Shown: in pieces, positions 10,416-21,014 of the stretch
Layout of the letters: each line of letters begins with the position of its first letter
Numbering within the stretch: position 1 is the first letter of the stretch
NCBI GenBank assembly: GCA_029776065.1
Contig: JARVJP010000011.1
Location: forward strand, 124,001-188,000
Length of the DNA: 64,000 bases
Reading direction: 5' to 3'
Source: Nitrososphaeria archaeon
GTDB lineage: Archaea; Thermoproteota; Nitrososphaeria; JACIWG01
Notes under the pieces: generated by a model
What the model was told of the DNA's origin: nothing
Databases searched by the model: none
What the model saw: the letters and a program-made list of their open reading frames with translations, nothing else
Program-made: the position numbers and the translations under genes

Positions 10416-11072
10416 TTGCAGGGAGGCCAGATGATAATCCAAGTGGCATCTGTGGATGATATAGGTAGGTTAGCGTGTGCCTTTGAGCATAAACCTCAGC
10501 CGATATTTGCCTTTAGAGATAAAAGTAAATGGAACCTTCTAATTCAGTTTCAATTTAATGAAAAGAAGATGGACCACTTTGTTACAGAATCAGACAGTAT
10601 TGATTCGTTCCTTGGTTATAGAAATGTGTATGGTGATGAGATAGTTGCTTTTTTTAAGGTTGTAAAGGACACGTCCTACATTTATGCACCAATAATATTT
10701 TTGAAAAACATCCCCTTTAAGCTGTATCAGGAACGCAAGTCTTCTTCAAAAAAACTGTCTATAGAAGAACTCTTAGATCTTGGAAGCTTGGTTAGGATTG
10801 CGACATACCGCATCTATGATGAAGAATCACCTTTACCTTTATTTGTGGCCCAACATGGTTCAGGTGCTGTACTATTTACTATGTTATCCTATCTGGAAGA
10901 AGGTCGTGGAAGGATTTACTACATCTTTTTGGATAAATGTCCCACTCAATCGTTTATAAAGTATTCCTCTAGCGATGGGAGCATTAACTATACAAGTAAC
11001 GTGGATGAGACAGGATTTATTTATGTAAAGATTATTAAGTTGAGACATCTCCCGTTTAATGTGGGCGTATGA
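10416..11072 (+). CDS. Hypothetical protein translationally coupled to pyrF
   Basis: 218-aa ORF; stop overlaps the pyrF start by 4 nt (11069-11072). Confidence 0.65.
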   Translation: MQGGQMIIQVASVDDIGRLACAFEHKPQPIFAFRDKSKWNLLIQFQFNEKKMDHFVTESDSIDSFLGYRNVYGDEIVAFFKVVKDTSYIYAPIIFLKNIPFKLYQERKSSSKKLSIEELLDLGSLVRIATYRIYDEESPLPLFVAQHGSGAVLFTMLSYLEEGRGRIYYIFLDKCPTQSFIKYSSSDGSINYTSNVDETGFIYVKIIKLRHLPFNVGV

Positions 11073-11809
11073 GCTTTATAGGGCGAATAAATGAAACCTC
11101 ACAGAAAAAGGAAAGTAGGGTAGTTGCTGGGCTGGACCTAAAGGTATGTGACTACAAGGAGCTCGTAGGTAAAGTGGTAAACATTCTAGATCTGATTCAA
11201 GATGAAATCTGCGCTATTAAGGTAAATTTTCATCTCCTCCTCCCATTAAGTTTTTTCGAATTGAAAAGCATCACTGACCGTGCCCATAATTATGGCTTAC
11301 AGGTGATAGCTGATATTAAGCTGAATGATATCTCTTCAACTAATCTAGTAGCAACCAATATCCTCTGGAATCTAGGTTTTGACGCTTTAATTGCTAACCC
11401 TTTTGTGGGGTTCGAGGAGGGGCTTGGTCCTTGTATTATTGACGCGCATAGTAAGGGTAAAGGCTTGATTCTCCTCACTTACATGAGCCACAAGGGCGCG
11501 GTTGAAGGCTATGGCCTTGATGTACTGCAATCAGGGAGGGTGCTGAAGATGTATGACCTGTTTGTTCAGAGGGCGTTGGAGTGGAAAGCTGATGGTGTAG
11601 TTGTTGGTGCTACTAACCCTCAAATAATCTCGCACGTTAAGCAGAAGGTAAGGTCTATTCCGATCTTCTCTCCAGGTTTGATAGCACAGGGAGGTGATCC
11701 TAAGGAGGTTGTTAAAGCAGGTGCTGACTACTTAATCATCGCAAGGGGAATTGTGGAATCAGATGATCCGCGTACAGCAGCGAGAAGGTTAAAGAGTATT
11801 ACATGGTAG
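11069..11809 (+). CDS. pyrF: Orotidine-5'-phosphate decarboxylase
   Basis: VVAGLDLK, AIKVNFHLLL, VIADIKLNDIS, IFSPGLIAQGGDPKEVVKAGADYLIIARGIV. Confidence 0.94.
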   Translation: MSFIGRINETSQKKESRVVAGLDLKVCDYKELVGKVVNILDLIQDEICAIKVNFHLLLPLSFFELKSITDRAHNYGLQVIADIKLNDISSTNLVATNILWNLGFDALIANPFVGFEEGLGPCIIDAHSKGKGLILLTYMSHKGAVEGYGLDVLQSGRVLKMYDLFVQRALEWKADGVVVGATNPQIISHVKQKVRSIPIFSPGLIAQGGDPKEVVKAGADYLIIARGIVESDDPRTAARRLKSITW

Positions 11810-11829
11810 TATTATACTAAAATCTCTTT

Positions 11830-13365
11830 TTGGGGTTTTTTAGAGAAAATCTTTGTCAAATAAGCAAGCTTTTAAATAAGATTAAGTCCATCTTTGTGAT
11901 GGTGTCTATGGAACACCTTAAGTACACGAAGAGTTTATGTCCTATTTGCTTTAAGGTCATTAAAGCTGAACTAGTTCTTGAAAGTAATATTGTGTATATT
12001 AGGAAGCAATGTGAAGAGCATGGCTATTTTGAAGATGTATACATGTCTGATTATAGGTGGTATAAACGTGCTCAAGAATATGAACGCGTGGGAAAGGGAA
12101 TAGAAAACCCTAGGACTAAGAGAAGTGTTGGGTGCCCCTTTGATTGCGGCATATGTAATGAACATAAATCTCAAACGCTTTTAGGTATAGTCGATGTGAC
12201 GAACGCATGCAACTTGAGGTGTCCAATTTGTTTTGCAAATGCTGCTGCCGTAGGTTACTTATACCAGCCTTCTTTAGAAGAAATAAAGGCGATGCTAGAT
12301 AACCTTCACAATAACGTGCCTGTTCCGACCTATGCTGTTCAACTTAGTGGAGGTGAACCGACTTTAAGAGACGACCTCCCAGAGATAATAAGGTATGCAG
12401 ATAAGATCGGCATCCCACATATTGAAGTTAATACTAACGGGGTTAGAATAGCTCGCGATATTGAGTATTTAAATGAGTTGAAAAAGGCAGGTGTCAGCAC
12501 GTTCTATTTGTCCTTCGATAGTCTTACGAAGGAAGCTTATGTTAAGATGAAGGGTGCCGACTTACTTGATATAAAGCTTAAAGCTTTGAATAATATTAGA
12601 GAGGTTGGTCTCCATAGTGTTGTACTTGTACCTACACTTGTGAAGGGGATAAACGATAATGAAGTAGGCTCGCTTATCGAATTCGCAGTGAAAAATAGTG
12701 ATATCATAAGATGTGTAAACTTTCAACCAGTCTCGTTCGCTGGAAGAATAGAGTCGTCAAAGCTCAAGGAATTTAGAATAACGACCTCTGATGTTATAAA
12801 TAATGCGGAGAAGCAGACAAACGGTAAGATCAAATTGGAAGATTGGTATCCTATTCCTTTTGTTGCCCCGATATCGGACTTCATCGCTGCACTAAAGAGT
12901 AGACCACAACCCACTTTCACAGTGCATCAGAACTGTGGTGCTTCCACTTTCTTGATAGCTAACGATGAGAGAACAGACTATGAACCAATAACTAAGTATG
13001 TTGATGTGGAGAAGTTTATAAAAGAAATAGCTAAGGCCTCTGAAGTACTTCACGCTGGGAAGAAGACAGAAGGCAAACTAAGGGCAATTGCTGCGTTGAG
13101 ACATACCAAGTTAGGTGTTTCTGCCTCTCTTGCAAAAGGCTTCCTTTTAAGTGGAACTTATGGTTCTTTAGGTAAGTTCATGGCGAAGGTTGTAATGGTA
13201 GGCGACATGCATTTCATGGATCCTTATAACTTTGATTTGGAACGAGTTGAACGATGTGGTATCCACTACGCGATCCCTGATGGTAGAATAATACCATTCT
13301 GCTCTATGAATACTCTTCACAGGCCTAAGATAGAACAGAACTTCTCAGTTCCCCTTAAAAAATAA
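11830..13365 (+). CDS. tes: Radical SAM tetraether lipid synthase-like protein (Tes, MJ0619 family)
   Basis: N-terminal KSLCPICFKVI Cys motif and GCPFDCGICNEHK, radical SAM TNACNLRCPICFANA, C-terminal Cys motif (CGIHYAIPDGRIIPFCSMN). True start probably near 11908 (ATGGAACAC). Confidence 0.85.
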   Translation: MGFFRENLCQISKLLNKIKSIFVMVSMEHLKYTKSLCPICFKVIKAELVLESNIVYIRKQCEEHGYFEDVYMSDYRWYKRAQEYERVGKGIENPRTKRSVGCPFDCGICNEHKSQTLLGIVDVTNACNLRCPICFANAAAVGYLYQPSLEEIKAMLDNLHNNVPVPTYAVQLSGGEPTLRDDLPEIIRYADKIGIPHIEVNTNGVRIARDIEYLNELKKAGVSTFYLSFDSLTKEAYVKMKGADLLDIKLKALNNIREVGLHSVVLVPTLVKGINDNEVGSLIEFAVKNSDIIRCVNFQPVSFAGRIESSKLKEFRITTSDVINNAEKQTNGKIKLEDWYPIPFVAPISDFIAALKSRPQPTFTVHQNCGASTFLIANDERTDYEPITKYVDVEKFIKEIAKASEVLHAGKKTEGKLRAIAALRHTKLGVSASLAKGFLLSGTYGSLGKFMAKVVMVGDMHFMDPYNFDLERVERCGIHYAIPDGRIIPFCSMNTLHRPKIEQNFSVPLKK

Positions 13366-13370
13366 GTCTT

Positions 13371-15998
13371 TTATTTTTTAGTTTTAGCAATAATTATTGC
13401 AGCTATAGCCGTTGCAACTAGAGCTATTAAAAGTGGCAATAAGTACCTGAATGTAATATTGTCTGATACAGATATTGTTAGTGAAGACGGAGCTGCTGTG
13501 AAGCTTTGACCCATATAGTTAAACTTGAGCGGTGTCGTCTCAATTTTATAGCTCATTGGCGATTTAGACATCAACTTTAATTCTAATACTTTCTGTTCTT
13601 CCCCTCCAAGGCTTGGGATTTTGACAGAACTATCACCCTCTACCAAGTCGAGTTGAGATGGTAGATTGATGTTAAATTCGATGTCGGTTAAGGTTAGATT
13701 GGCTTGATTTTTGACAACAACCTCTAACTCGAAGACCTGCCCCTCAACCGCTTCCGCTTTAAGGTCTATTAGTATCTTCGGAGTTGGGTAGACATTTGTA
13801 ACCAGCTTTGAAGAGTTCACAGACCTTCTTTTACCTGCAAAGAAGAATTCACATCTAGAGTAAACCTCCTTGTTATATCCTTCTCCTTTGAACATTAATG
13901 TGAATTCAACTTTGTGCTCGGAACCGTAAGTTAAAAGCGCCTTCTTCGACGTGTAGTTCGGCGACAAAATTTCAAAGCTCGGGTCTATCTTTAGGTCGGT
14001 TTCTATTCTGAAGATATCTTTGTCACCATCATTTTTTAGTATATAGTATCCTGTCGCGTTATAGTTACTAAACGCCTCTCTTTCTTTAAGGTTCAAAGTC
14101 ATGGTTACGCCGATTGGCACGCCGTCTGTTGTGCTTACCATTAGAAATTGCATTCCTCCTATGTTGTAGGATACGGTAGCAGGAGGAAGAATGTAATTCC
14201 TCTTGTAATCAAAGACTTCTAGGATATAGTTGAAAGTTTTTGTTTCACCATTTTTTATGGTGTCAATAAATGCTACCATCTTTTCTTTTCCAGGGAAAGT
14301 GCCATTCACATATATAAGACCATCTGCTATGATATCACTTAATGTAACCCCAAATAAGTCTGCTGTGCCTAAATTTTGTACTTTTATTGTTATATTAAGA
14401 TAGGTTTTTCCTCCCGATTGCACATTATATACTTCTTTTGTTACACTTACTAATGGTATTTTCATCGAATCGTAAGAATTAATCATAAATACGCTGTTTG
14501 ATCTGCTGGTCTTGATTTGTGAGCCATCAGACCATGTAATACTCCACTCCTTAGTCGTATTAGACGATGCTAGATCGTCGATTGGAACAGGGATTGTAGT
14601 CTGCCAACTGTCCCCCGCTGAAAGTACACTTATGGCCTGTCCCGCGAAGTTTAGGTTAAGTGCTGCATATTTTCCTTTATTTGTAACCTTTACTAATATC
14701 TGATTTGGTGTTCCGAAGCTTGTTGTTGCTGATGAAGTTTGTGCTGTTAGGTAGATGGATGGATTATTCCCATTTAATGCGAGAAATAGGTCGTTCGTGT
14801 AGCATGAAAGTTGGGCCTCCTCGCCAGCTATCTTTACAGAATACTTTGCCTCTAAAGGGGGGACATAGACCTCCTCTACTAAGTTCGATGAAACTCTTAA
14901 TCTGTATACAAACGTGCGGCTTTCTCCAGGTGCAAGTGAATCGACCTGTCCCGAGGGGGTTCCAGTTACAAGAGAAAACTTGAAATTCTTAGACCACCAA
15001 TCATCGTTGAAGGAGACGTTTAATGCGGTTAAATTCCCAATGTTTTGTATCTTTATTTGGACTTCGAACTCCTCGTTCACCTGTAAAGCAGCTTGAGAAA
15101 CATCTCTAGTAACGAGCAGTGACGGTATACTCGGTGATATAGTGATATTAGGAAATAAGAGCGTTGAAGACGATGGTGAGGTTATTGTAAGCTCTGAATG
15201 TCGTGTTCTTAGGTCATTTTTTAATGATCCCGCATCAGTTGAAACTATGAACTGCCCATAAGAAACTATCTTTAAAGTACTTGAGGATGATTGATTGGAA
15301 GTACTTACTTTGTTCTTTTGGAAAAAGGTTGGGCCTATTCCTATTGTGTTGCCACTGTAGGCTTGGGTCTTTAAAAAGTCAATTATTATACTTCTAACAA
15401 AAACGTCGTCTCTCTTTTGGCCAATAAGTGTGTATTGAGGTGAAGTTTGTGATTTTAAACTGTTAATTGATATGAGGTTTGCGAAGCCTCCATAGGAAAC
15501 TGGGTAAGAGTTCCATAGGAAATTCTCTAGCACCTCATTAAAGTTTAATGGTGAAATAAAGACGTACATCCCTTCGAGGTTTCCAAACTGAGTAAAAGAT
15601 AGCCCTGTAAAGTTGCCTAATTTTGCTGCAAACGATAATGCTGCATCTAAGGAATCCGCTTTTACGTAGAGGAACGCACCACTGGAAGATAAATAATTCG
15701 AGAGGATGATGTTCAGGCCTGAGCTGGTGAAGTAAAGGTACTCACTTGGCCAAGACTTAAATTGGCCTACATAAAGCTTATAATATGATATTGTTGGTGA
15801 AGACTCTTCCACCTTACCTAAGTCTTTAAATCCTACCTCTGTCCCTGTAAAATTTAAACGCGTAAGCGCTGTTTTACCAACAATATAAACTGTTATGTTC
15901 TCGTTATAGAATCTTGGTGTTTGGGAAACACTCACCGGAATTAAAGTCGCGGTAAGCGTTATCAAGAGTAATGCTATAGGAAGAGTGGTTCTCCACAT
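13371..15998 (-). CDS. Large secreted/surface-anchored protein with repeated CARDB/COG1361-like domains
   Basis: N-terminal signal peptide, repeated Ig-like segments (NIGNLTALNVSF, NLGTADLFGVTL, NQANLTLTDIEF), C-terminal TM (YLLPLLIALVATAIAAIIIAKTKK). Confidence 0.8.
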   Translation of the reverse strand: MWRTTLPIALLLITLTATLIPVSVSQTPRFYNENITVYIVGKTALTRLNFTGTEVGFKDLGKVEESSPTISYYKLYVGQFKSWPSEYLYFTSSGLNIILSNYLSSSGAFLYVKADSLDAALSFAAKLGNFTGLSFTQFGNLEGMYVFISPLNFNEVLENFLWNSYPVSYGGFANLISINSLKSQTSPQYTLIGQKRDDVFVRSIIIDFLKTQAYSGNTIGIGPTFFQKNKVSTSNQSSSSTLKIVSYGQFIVSTDAGSLKNDLRTRHSELTITSPSSSTLLFPNITISPSIPSLLVTRDVSQAALQVNEEFEVQIKIQNIGNLTALNVSFNDDWWSKNFKFSLVTGTPSGQVDSLAPGESRTFVYRLRVSSNLVEEVYVPPLEAKYSVKIAGEEAQLSCYTNDLFLALNGNNPSIYLTAQTSSATTSFGTPNQILVKVTNKGKYAALNLNFAGQAISVLSAGDSWQTTIPVPIDDLASSNTTKEWSITWSDGSQIKTSRSNSVFMINSYDSMKIPLVSVTKEVYNVQSGGKTYLNITIKVQNLGTADLFGVTLSDIIADGLIYVNGTFPGKEKMVAFIDTIKNGETKTFNYILEVFDYKRNYILPPATVSYNIGGMQFLMVSTTDGVPIGVTMTLNLKEREAFSNYNATGYYILKNDGDKDIFRIETDLKIDPSFEILSPNYTSKKALLTYGSEHKVEFTLMFKGEGYNKEVYSRCEFFFAGKRRSVNSSKLVTNVYPTPKILIDLKAEAVEGQVFELEVVVKNQANLTLTDIEFNINLPSQLDLVEGDSSVKIPSLGGEEQKVLELKLMSKSPMSYKIETTPLKFNYMGQSFTAAPSSLTISVSDNITFRYLLPLLIALVATAIAAIIIAKTKK

Positions 15999-16054
15999 AC
16001 CTCGACCTAGGTAACATTTGTATATATATTGTTATAAAATAATATGTTCTAATT

Positions 16055-17038
16055 CTATCTCTTTGAACCTTCCTCTGGATCTGCGACTCCTTTATCGGTC
16101 AAGGTAAAGATTGTGTCTGCTTCTGCGTGATACGGACTATCAACTATCCTTGCGATTCGATTCTTCCCGGATTTCCTCAAGTATATCCGATACGTGCTGG
16201 AATGTCCCATTATATGTCCTCCTGAAGGCCTTGTAGGGTCTCCGAAGAAGGTGTCTGGTGCAGCTTGAACTTGGTTAGTTATCACAACTGCCACATGGTA
16301 TATCTCAGCTAGTCTGACTAATGTGTGAAGGTATCGGTTTAGCCTTTGTTGTCTGTCAGCAAGTGTCCCCCTCCCTAGGAATTCAGATCTAAAATGCGTC
16401 ATCGCTGAATCTATTATCACAAGCTTGCAACCCTCTTTTTCTATATAGTTTGAAATCTCTCTCGTTAATAGTTCTTGGTGACTTGTGTTATACGCCTTGC
16501 CAACGAAGATTCGCTTTAACGCCTCATCTGGACTGATCTCCCTATGTTCAGCTATGGCCACTATTCTCTCCGGCCTGAAGGTATTCTCAGTGTCTATGTA
16601 AACTGCGCCAGCTCCTAATCCCTTTTTCTCCTTTGGAAGTTGTACTGTTACGCATAAGGTATGACATATTTGTGTCTTACCACTTCCGAATTCTCCATAG
16701 AACTCGGTGAGTGCCTCTACCTCTATTCCGCCGCCCAATAGGTTATCAAGATTATTTGATCCTGTAGTGATCCTTTCTATAGACATTCGGTGCTTTAGTA
16801 CATCGCTTGCCAACGCAAACTGTCCTCCCATTAAACCAAGCTCCGTGAGTTTCTGTCTAGACCTATTTGATATGTCAACAGCTTTATCGTAGTTTACTCC
16901 TAGAAGCTCGGAGAGTTCTACAGGGCCTAAAGTTAGTAGTTGCCTTATGTCGTATATGCCTGCTGCATAGAGTTTATCTCTTGTGACAGGCCCCACTCCA
17001 TCGATATTTTCTACATCTAATTCGTCTTCCTCTACCAT
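16055..17038 (-). CDS. radA: DNA repair and recombination protein RadA
   Basis: N-terminal HhH (DGVGPVTRDKLYAAGI), Walker A GEFGSGKTQ, Walker B LVIIDS, NQVQAAPDTFFGDPTRPSGGHIMGHSSTYRIYLRK. Confidence 0.98.
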   Translation of the reverse strand: MVEEDELDVENIDGVGPVTRDKLYAAGIYDIRQLLTLGPVELSELLGVNYDKAVDISNRSRQKLTELGLMGGQFALASDVLKHRMSIERITTGSNNLDNLLGGGIEVEALTEFYGEFGSGKTQICHTLCVTVQLPKEKKGLGAGAVYIDTENTFRPERIVAIAEHREISPDEALKRIFVGKAYNTSHQELLTREISNYIEKEGCKLVIIDSAMTHFRSEFLGRGTLADRQQRLNRYLHTLVRLAEIYHVAVVITNQVQAAPDTFFGDPTRPSGGHIMGHSSTYRIYLRKSGKNRIARIVDSPYHAEADTIFTLTDKGVADPEEGSKR

Positions 17039-17083
17039 ATGCTCATCGCAGGTATAGTAGTTGCTTCCTTTTAACTTATTATT

Positions 17084-18400
17084 CTACGGGTTGAGACGTG
17101 TTGGTGTCCTAGGGAAAAGCGAAGTCGCTCTGATATGTTTTACGCCACTAACCCATCTAGTAACTCTCTCCACACCTAGTCCAAATCCTGAATGCGGAGG
17201 TAATCCGTACCTTCTCAAATCGAGGTACCATTGAAAACTTTCCTTCGGAAAGTCTTGTTGTAGTATACGTTTCTCAAGTTCTTTATAATCGCTTAGTCTT
17301 TGCCCACCAGTAGTAATTTCCCCGAATCCTTCTGGAGCTATCAAGTCTGATGATAAAGTTACTTTATCATTATCTAGTTTCGTCATATGGTAGAAACTTC
17401 TGGCAGAAAGGGGGAATTCCTTTATGAACACTGGTTTATCGAACTCGTTTGAGATTATCTTCTCTCCTTCTGTTGGTATGTCTTCACCCCATTCGAATGT
17501 AACCCCTCTCTTCATGATGAGATCTCTTGCTTCATCGTAGGTGATCTTATAGAATGGAGGTTCTGGTGGAGTAAACTTTCTCCCTAGAATTTTTAACTCA
17601 CCTGAACATTCTTCTGCGACTTTATGCGTAATTGCACTAACCAGTTCTTCCTCTAACCTCATTATGTCTTCGTGTGTGGCAAAAGCGACCTCTGATTCGA
17701 TCATCCAAAATTCTGTTAGGTGTTTAGCCGTTTTTGATTTTTCTGCTCTAAAGCATGGTTCTATAGTCCAAACGCGTTCCAATGCGAGTATTGCGGCCTC
17801 CTCGTATAGTTGTGCGCTTTGTGTCAAGTATGCTTTTTGTCCGAAGTAATCTACCTCGAATAGGGTCGCTCCACCTTCACAAGCAGATTGGACTATGGAG
17901 GGTGCACTTATCAAGTAAAAACCGTTTTTGAAAAAGTATTCTGTTGCTGCTTCAATTACCTTTGATCTTATCTTTATGACCGATGAAGCCTTTTTTCCTC
18001 TTATAGAAAGGTGTCTTATATCGTAGAGAAAGGAAGGGGATCTGATCGCACTTCTAGTTATTGGCCAGACATCGGCCTTTGCAATGATTTCCACGTTCTT
18101 GGCTATTATTTCTAATCCATATGGAGCTCTCTTGTCTAGCTTGGTTTCTCCTATAACTTTGACCGCGGATTCTTTTGTTGAGTCTTTTACCACATTAAAT
18201 ACTTCTGGAGGTACATTTTCCTTCTTTATTGTTGTTTGGATGTATCCACTTCCATCTCTAATTATTAAAAATATCATTCCTCCAATAAAGCTTTTGTTTT
18301 GTATCCATCCCAGTATTGTGATAGGTACTCTATCTTTTTGTTCTTCCAAAAGTTCTCTAATTGTATGTGTCCTTCCGCCTACCTTATATCTTGTGCTCAA
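17084..18400 (-). CDS. asnS: Asparaginyl-tRNA synthetase (archaeal)
   Basis: EGGATLFEVDYFGQKAYLTQSAQLYEEAAI, FRAEKSKTAKHLTEFW, LRRYGLPPHSGFGLGVERV; matches remembered Pyrococcus AsnRS. Confidence 0.92.
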   Translation of the reverse strand: MSTRYKVGGRTHTIRELLEEQKDRVPITILGWIQNKSFIGGMIFLIIRDGSGYIQTTIKKENVPPEVFNVVKDSTKESAVKVIGETKLDKRAPYGLEIIAKNVEIIAKADVWPITRSAIRSPSFLYDIRHLSIRGKKASSVIKIRSKVIEAATEYFFKNGFYLISAPSIVQSACEGGATLFEVDYFGQKAYLTQSAQLYEEAAILALERVWTIEPCFRAEKSKTAKHLTEFWMIESEVAFATHEDIMRLEEELVSAITHKVAEECSGELKILGRKFTPPEPPFYKITYDEARDLIMKRGVTFEWGEDIPTEGEKIISNEFDKPVFIKEFPLSARSFYHMTKLDNDKVTLSSDLIAPEGFGEITTGGQRLSDYKELEKRILQQDFPKESFQWYLDLRRYGLPPHSGFGLGVERVTRWVSGVKHIRATSLFPRTPTRLNP

Positions 18401-18585
18401 CTTACACTCTATCCAAAAGTTAGTGATTTAAAACTTTCATATGTTTACAGAGTTCTTCTTCAAGTATGCATCATTATCCCATATTGAAATCTGATTCAAA
18501 GTACTCATTTTCTCCCTTAATTCCCCTTTTCCTTTTATTTAACAAATCTTCTTTTTAAATGCTTTGATTATCTATGTACGGTCTC

Positions 18586-19209
18586 CTAATCTTTATGATG
18601 CAATAACCTTTTCCTTACAGCCTTCCCATCAGGTGTTTCTTCCCAAATCAACGATTGAAACTTAAATATTTTAGCATCCTTTCTAAGCCAAGAATCTGGC
18701 GTTAAACCTGCTTTCATGCATAAGTATTCTAAATATTCATCAGGTGTCCAACCGTATTCGATAGGGACTTGTGGTAGTAGTAGTCCTGTACGTCCTTCTA
18801 ACTCTATTACCAGACCATCTTCTCCAATCTTGATCTTCTTCGGGTATTCAAGCGGTGAGTTAACTTCTATAAGTTCGAGAGGCGTTAGAACACTTACTTC
18901 GATTACTATCTTATCAAGTTCGTTCTTATGCACAGGCTCAAATCTGGGATCTTCTGATGCAGCGCATATCGCAGAATCGATAAGTGCGTCAATTAATGGT
19001 AGCAGAGGTCTCGGATATCCTATGCATCCCCGAAGCTCCCTTTTTTCTCCTTTTATTTCGTTTATTGTAACAAATACTCCGAACTTCTCAGAAAACCTTT
19101 TTCTTTCTTCTTCTGTTGGTTTGTATTTGATCTTGTTCATAACATGTTCCTCTACTATTTTTCTAGCTAATTTCACAAGTGCTTTTCCATCTTCATCATT
19201 TAACTTCAA
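18586..19209 (-). CDS. AMMECR1 domain protein
   Basis: FVTINEIKGEKRELRGCIGYPRPLLPL (LRGCIG motif), EVSVLTPLE. Confidence 0.93.
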   Translation of the reverse strand: MKLNDEDGKALVKLARKIVEEHVMNKIKYKPTEEERKRFSEKFGVFVTINEIKGEKRELRGCIGYPRPLLPLIDALIDSAICAASEDPRFEPVHKNELDKIVIEVSVLTPLELIEVNSPLEYPKKIKIGEDGLVIELEGRTGLLLPQVPIEYGWTPDEYLEYLCMKAGLTPDSWLRKDAKIFKFQSLIWEETPDGKAVRKRLLHHKD

Positions 19210-19224
19210 TCTTTTATTCCCCTT

Positions 19225-19698
19225 TTAAGGATGTCTAAATTGCGTCTTAAGGGTTTCTTCAAACTCTCTAATCTTCTTCCAATGCGACCCGTACCAATAG
19301 ATCTTTCCACAGTTAAAACACTTATAGAAGACCTTCTTTCTTTTTAAGATCTTGTCTGGGACATCTTTCACATCTGACTTGTTTATTCGCTTTATTATGT
19401 CATTACACTGTGGGCAACGAGAAAACTTAGGTCTTAGAACTGGCTTAACTTTAAGAACTTTGAATATCTTTGTCATCCGAGATAGGTCGTTATCTAATGG
19501 TATCCTTATAACGGGGATGTTCTTAGAGTAAGCTCTACGAATCAAGTCTTCGTCAGAGGTTAACAGTACACGTTTCTCGTCTTGAGCTCTACTTAAAATT
19601 TCGTCGTCTTCCAAATTATTCTCATATATGGTATCGTAGCCATATATCCTCATTTTTCTTGCCAATTTGCCGTGCATACAGTCTACTATAAACCTCAT
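19225..19698 (-). CDS. Mut7-C RNase domain / zinc ribbon protein
   Basis: RFIVDCMHGKLARKMRIYGYDT, LLTSDEDLIRRA, C-terminal CPQCN...CFNCGKIYWYGSHW. Confidence 0.92.
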   Translation of the reverse strand: MRFIVDCMHGKLARKMRIYGYDTIYENNLEDDEILSRAQDEKRVLLTSDEDLIRRAYSKNIPVIRIPLDNDLSRMTKIFKVLKVKPVLRPKFSRCPQCNDIIKRINKSDVKDVPDKILKRKKVFYKCFNCGKIYWYGSHWKKIREFEETLKTQFRHP

Positions 19699-21009
19699 TT
19701 AACGTTCAACTATCTTTCCATTCTTTAAGTCGATTACTCCATCTTCTGATGTAAACACTGTTTCTCCTCGGACAATTGTTCTTGTAACAATTGCTTCAGC
19801 CTTGAAGCCGTTAAAGGGTGAAAATTTGGCTTTAGAATAAGACTTAGATGAATCTATTAAATATTCTGGGACAAATTTAATGAACGTCAAGTTTGCAACC
19901 TTATCTTTATCTATTGAACCATATTCAATCAATCCATATAGTTTAGCTGGGCCCTCAGTTAAGGCTTTAACCACATTTGATAAAGGTAGAAACCCTCCTT
20001 TTGCGAGTGTGAAGAGAATGGGAACCGCTGTCTCAAATCCTGGGAAACCACTAGAGGGTTTATCTGCGAGTTTCTCTGTGAGAGTATGAGGGGCGTGATC
20101 CGTTCCTATGACATCTATTGCACCATCCCATACGCCCTTTCTAAGGGCTAGAACGTCTTTAAATTCCCTTATTGGAGGTTCAACTACTGCTAGTTTTCCA
20201 ACTTTTCTTAAAATTGAAGTTTCTAATGCTAAATGGGCTGGTGTCACTTCGGAAAACAAATTGCTATTGTATCTCTTTGATTCTACAAAAAGTTGTAAGC
20301 CCTCAGCAGTTGATATATGGCAGATTCTAACCTTTATTGGGAAATCGGATGCAACTTTAATAATTTCTTTTATCATTTCAATTTCAGCCCCCTTTGGATG
20401 TGCTTTCGAGTGCTCTTCAGCATCGTAGGATTCTGGTAGTTTATGTATCTTCTTTGGGTCCTCTGCATGTATGGAGATTGGACGGTTGGTTTTCATAGCC
20501 TCTTTAAATAAACTTCTTAATCTCTCACCTTCTGAGAAATTAGCATCTTCGAACACTCGGTGTGTGTACACCTTAAACCCTAGACAACCTGATTTGGAAA
20601 GTTGTGTAATTTTACTAAAGTCTGTCGGCATCACGAGGAATCCTACATCGCAATATATTCTCCCATGAGCTAAGGTTTTTCTTTCTATTAGGCGTTGAGA
20701 ATTAGAAACAGGCGGGTTAGTATTAGGCATGTCTATAACCAGAGTGAAACCCCCGGCTATTGCCGCCCTTGTCCCACTTGAGAAATCCTCTTTATAAGAA
20801 AGGTTTCCGTCTCTAAGGTGTGCATGAGCATCTATTAAACCAGGTAAGATAAGGTCTCCTTTTGCATCTATTATTCTATCAACTTGTTCTCCTTCGGTCT
20901 TTTTGATAATCTTCTTTATTTTTACACCTTCTATTATTATGTCCCTTTCGACGATTTGATCTTTTATCCAAACCTTTCCGTTTATTATTCTAGTTAGCAA
21001 CTTTATCAC
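19699..21009 (-). CDS. pyrC: Dihydroorotase / cyclic amidohydrolase
   Basis: LPGLIDAHAHLRDGNLSYKEDFSSGTRAAIAGG, ISIHAED, ICHIST, IGTDHAPHT. Confidence 0.9.
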   Translation of the reverse strand: MIKLLTRIINGKVWIKDQIVERDIIIEGVKIKKIIKKTEGEQVDRIIDAKGDLILPGLIDAHAHLRDGNLSYKEDFSSGTRAAIAGGFTLVIDMPNTNPPVSNSQRLIERKTLAHGRIYCDVGFLVMPTDFSKITQLSKSGCLGFKVYTHRVFEDANFSEGERLRSLFKEAMKTNRPISIHAEDPKKIHKLPESYDAEEHSKAHPKGAEIEMIKEIIKVASDFPIKVRICHISTAEGLQLFVESKRYNSNLFSEVTPAHLALETSILRKVGKLAVVEPPIREFKDVLALRKGVWDGAIDVIGTDHAPHTLTEKLADKPSSGFPGFETAVPILFTLAKGGFLPLSNVVKALTEGPAKLYGLIEYGSIDKDKVANLTFIKFVPEYLIDSSKSYSKAKFSPFNGFKAEAIVTRTIVRGETVFTSEDGVIDLKNGKIVER

Positions 21010-21014
21010 AAAAA

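Noticed and set aside
19699-21009. Reading the amidohydrolase as allantoinase to complete an allantoin pathway with the AllFGH-like cluster
   Set aside because: Motifs fit dihydroorotase equally well, it is 20 kb away and no other allantoin genes are visible, so the pathway link is not supported.
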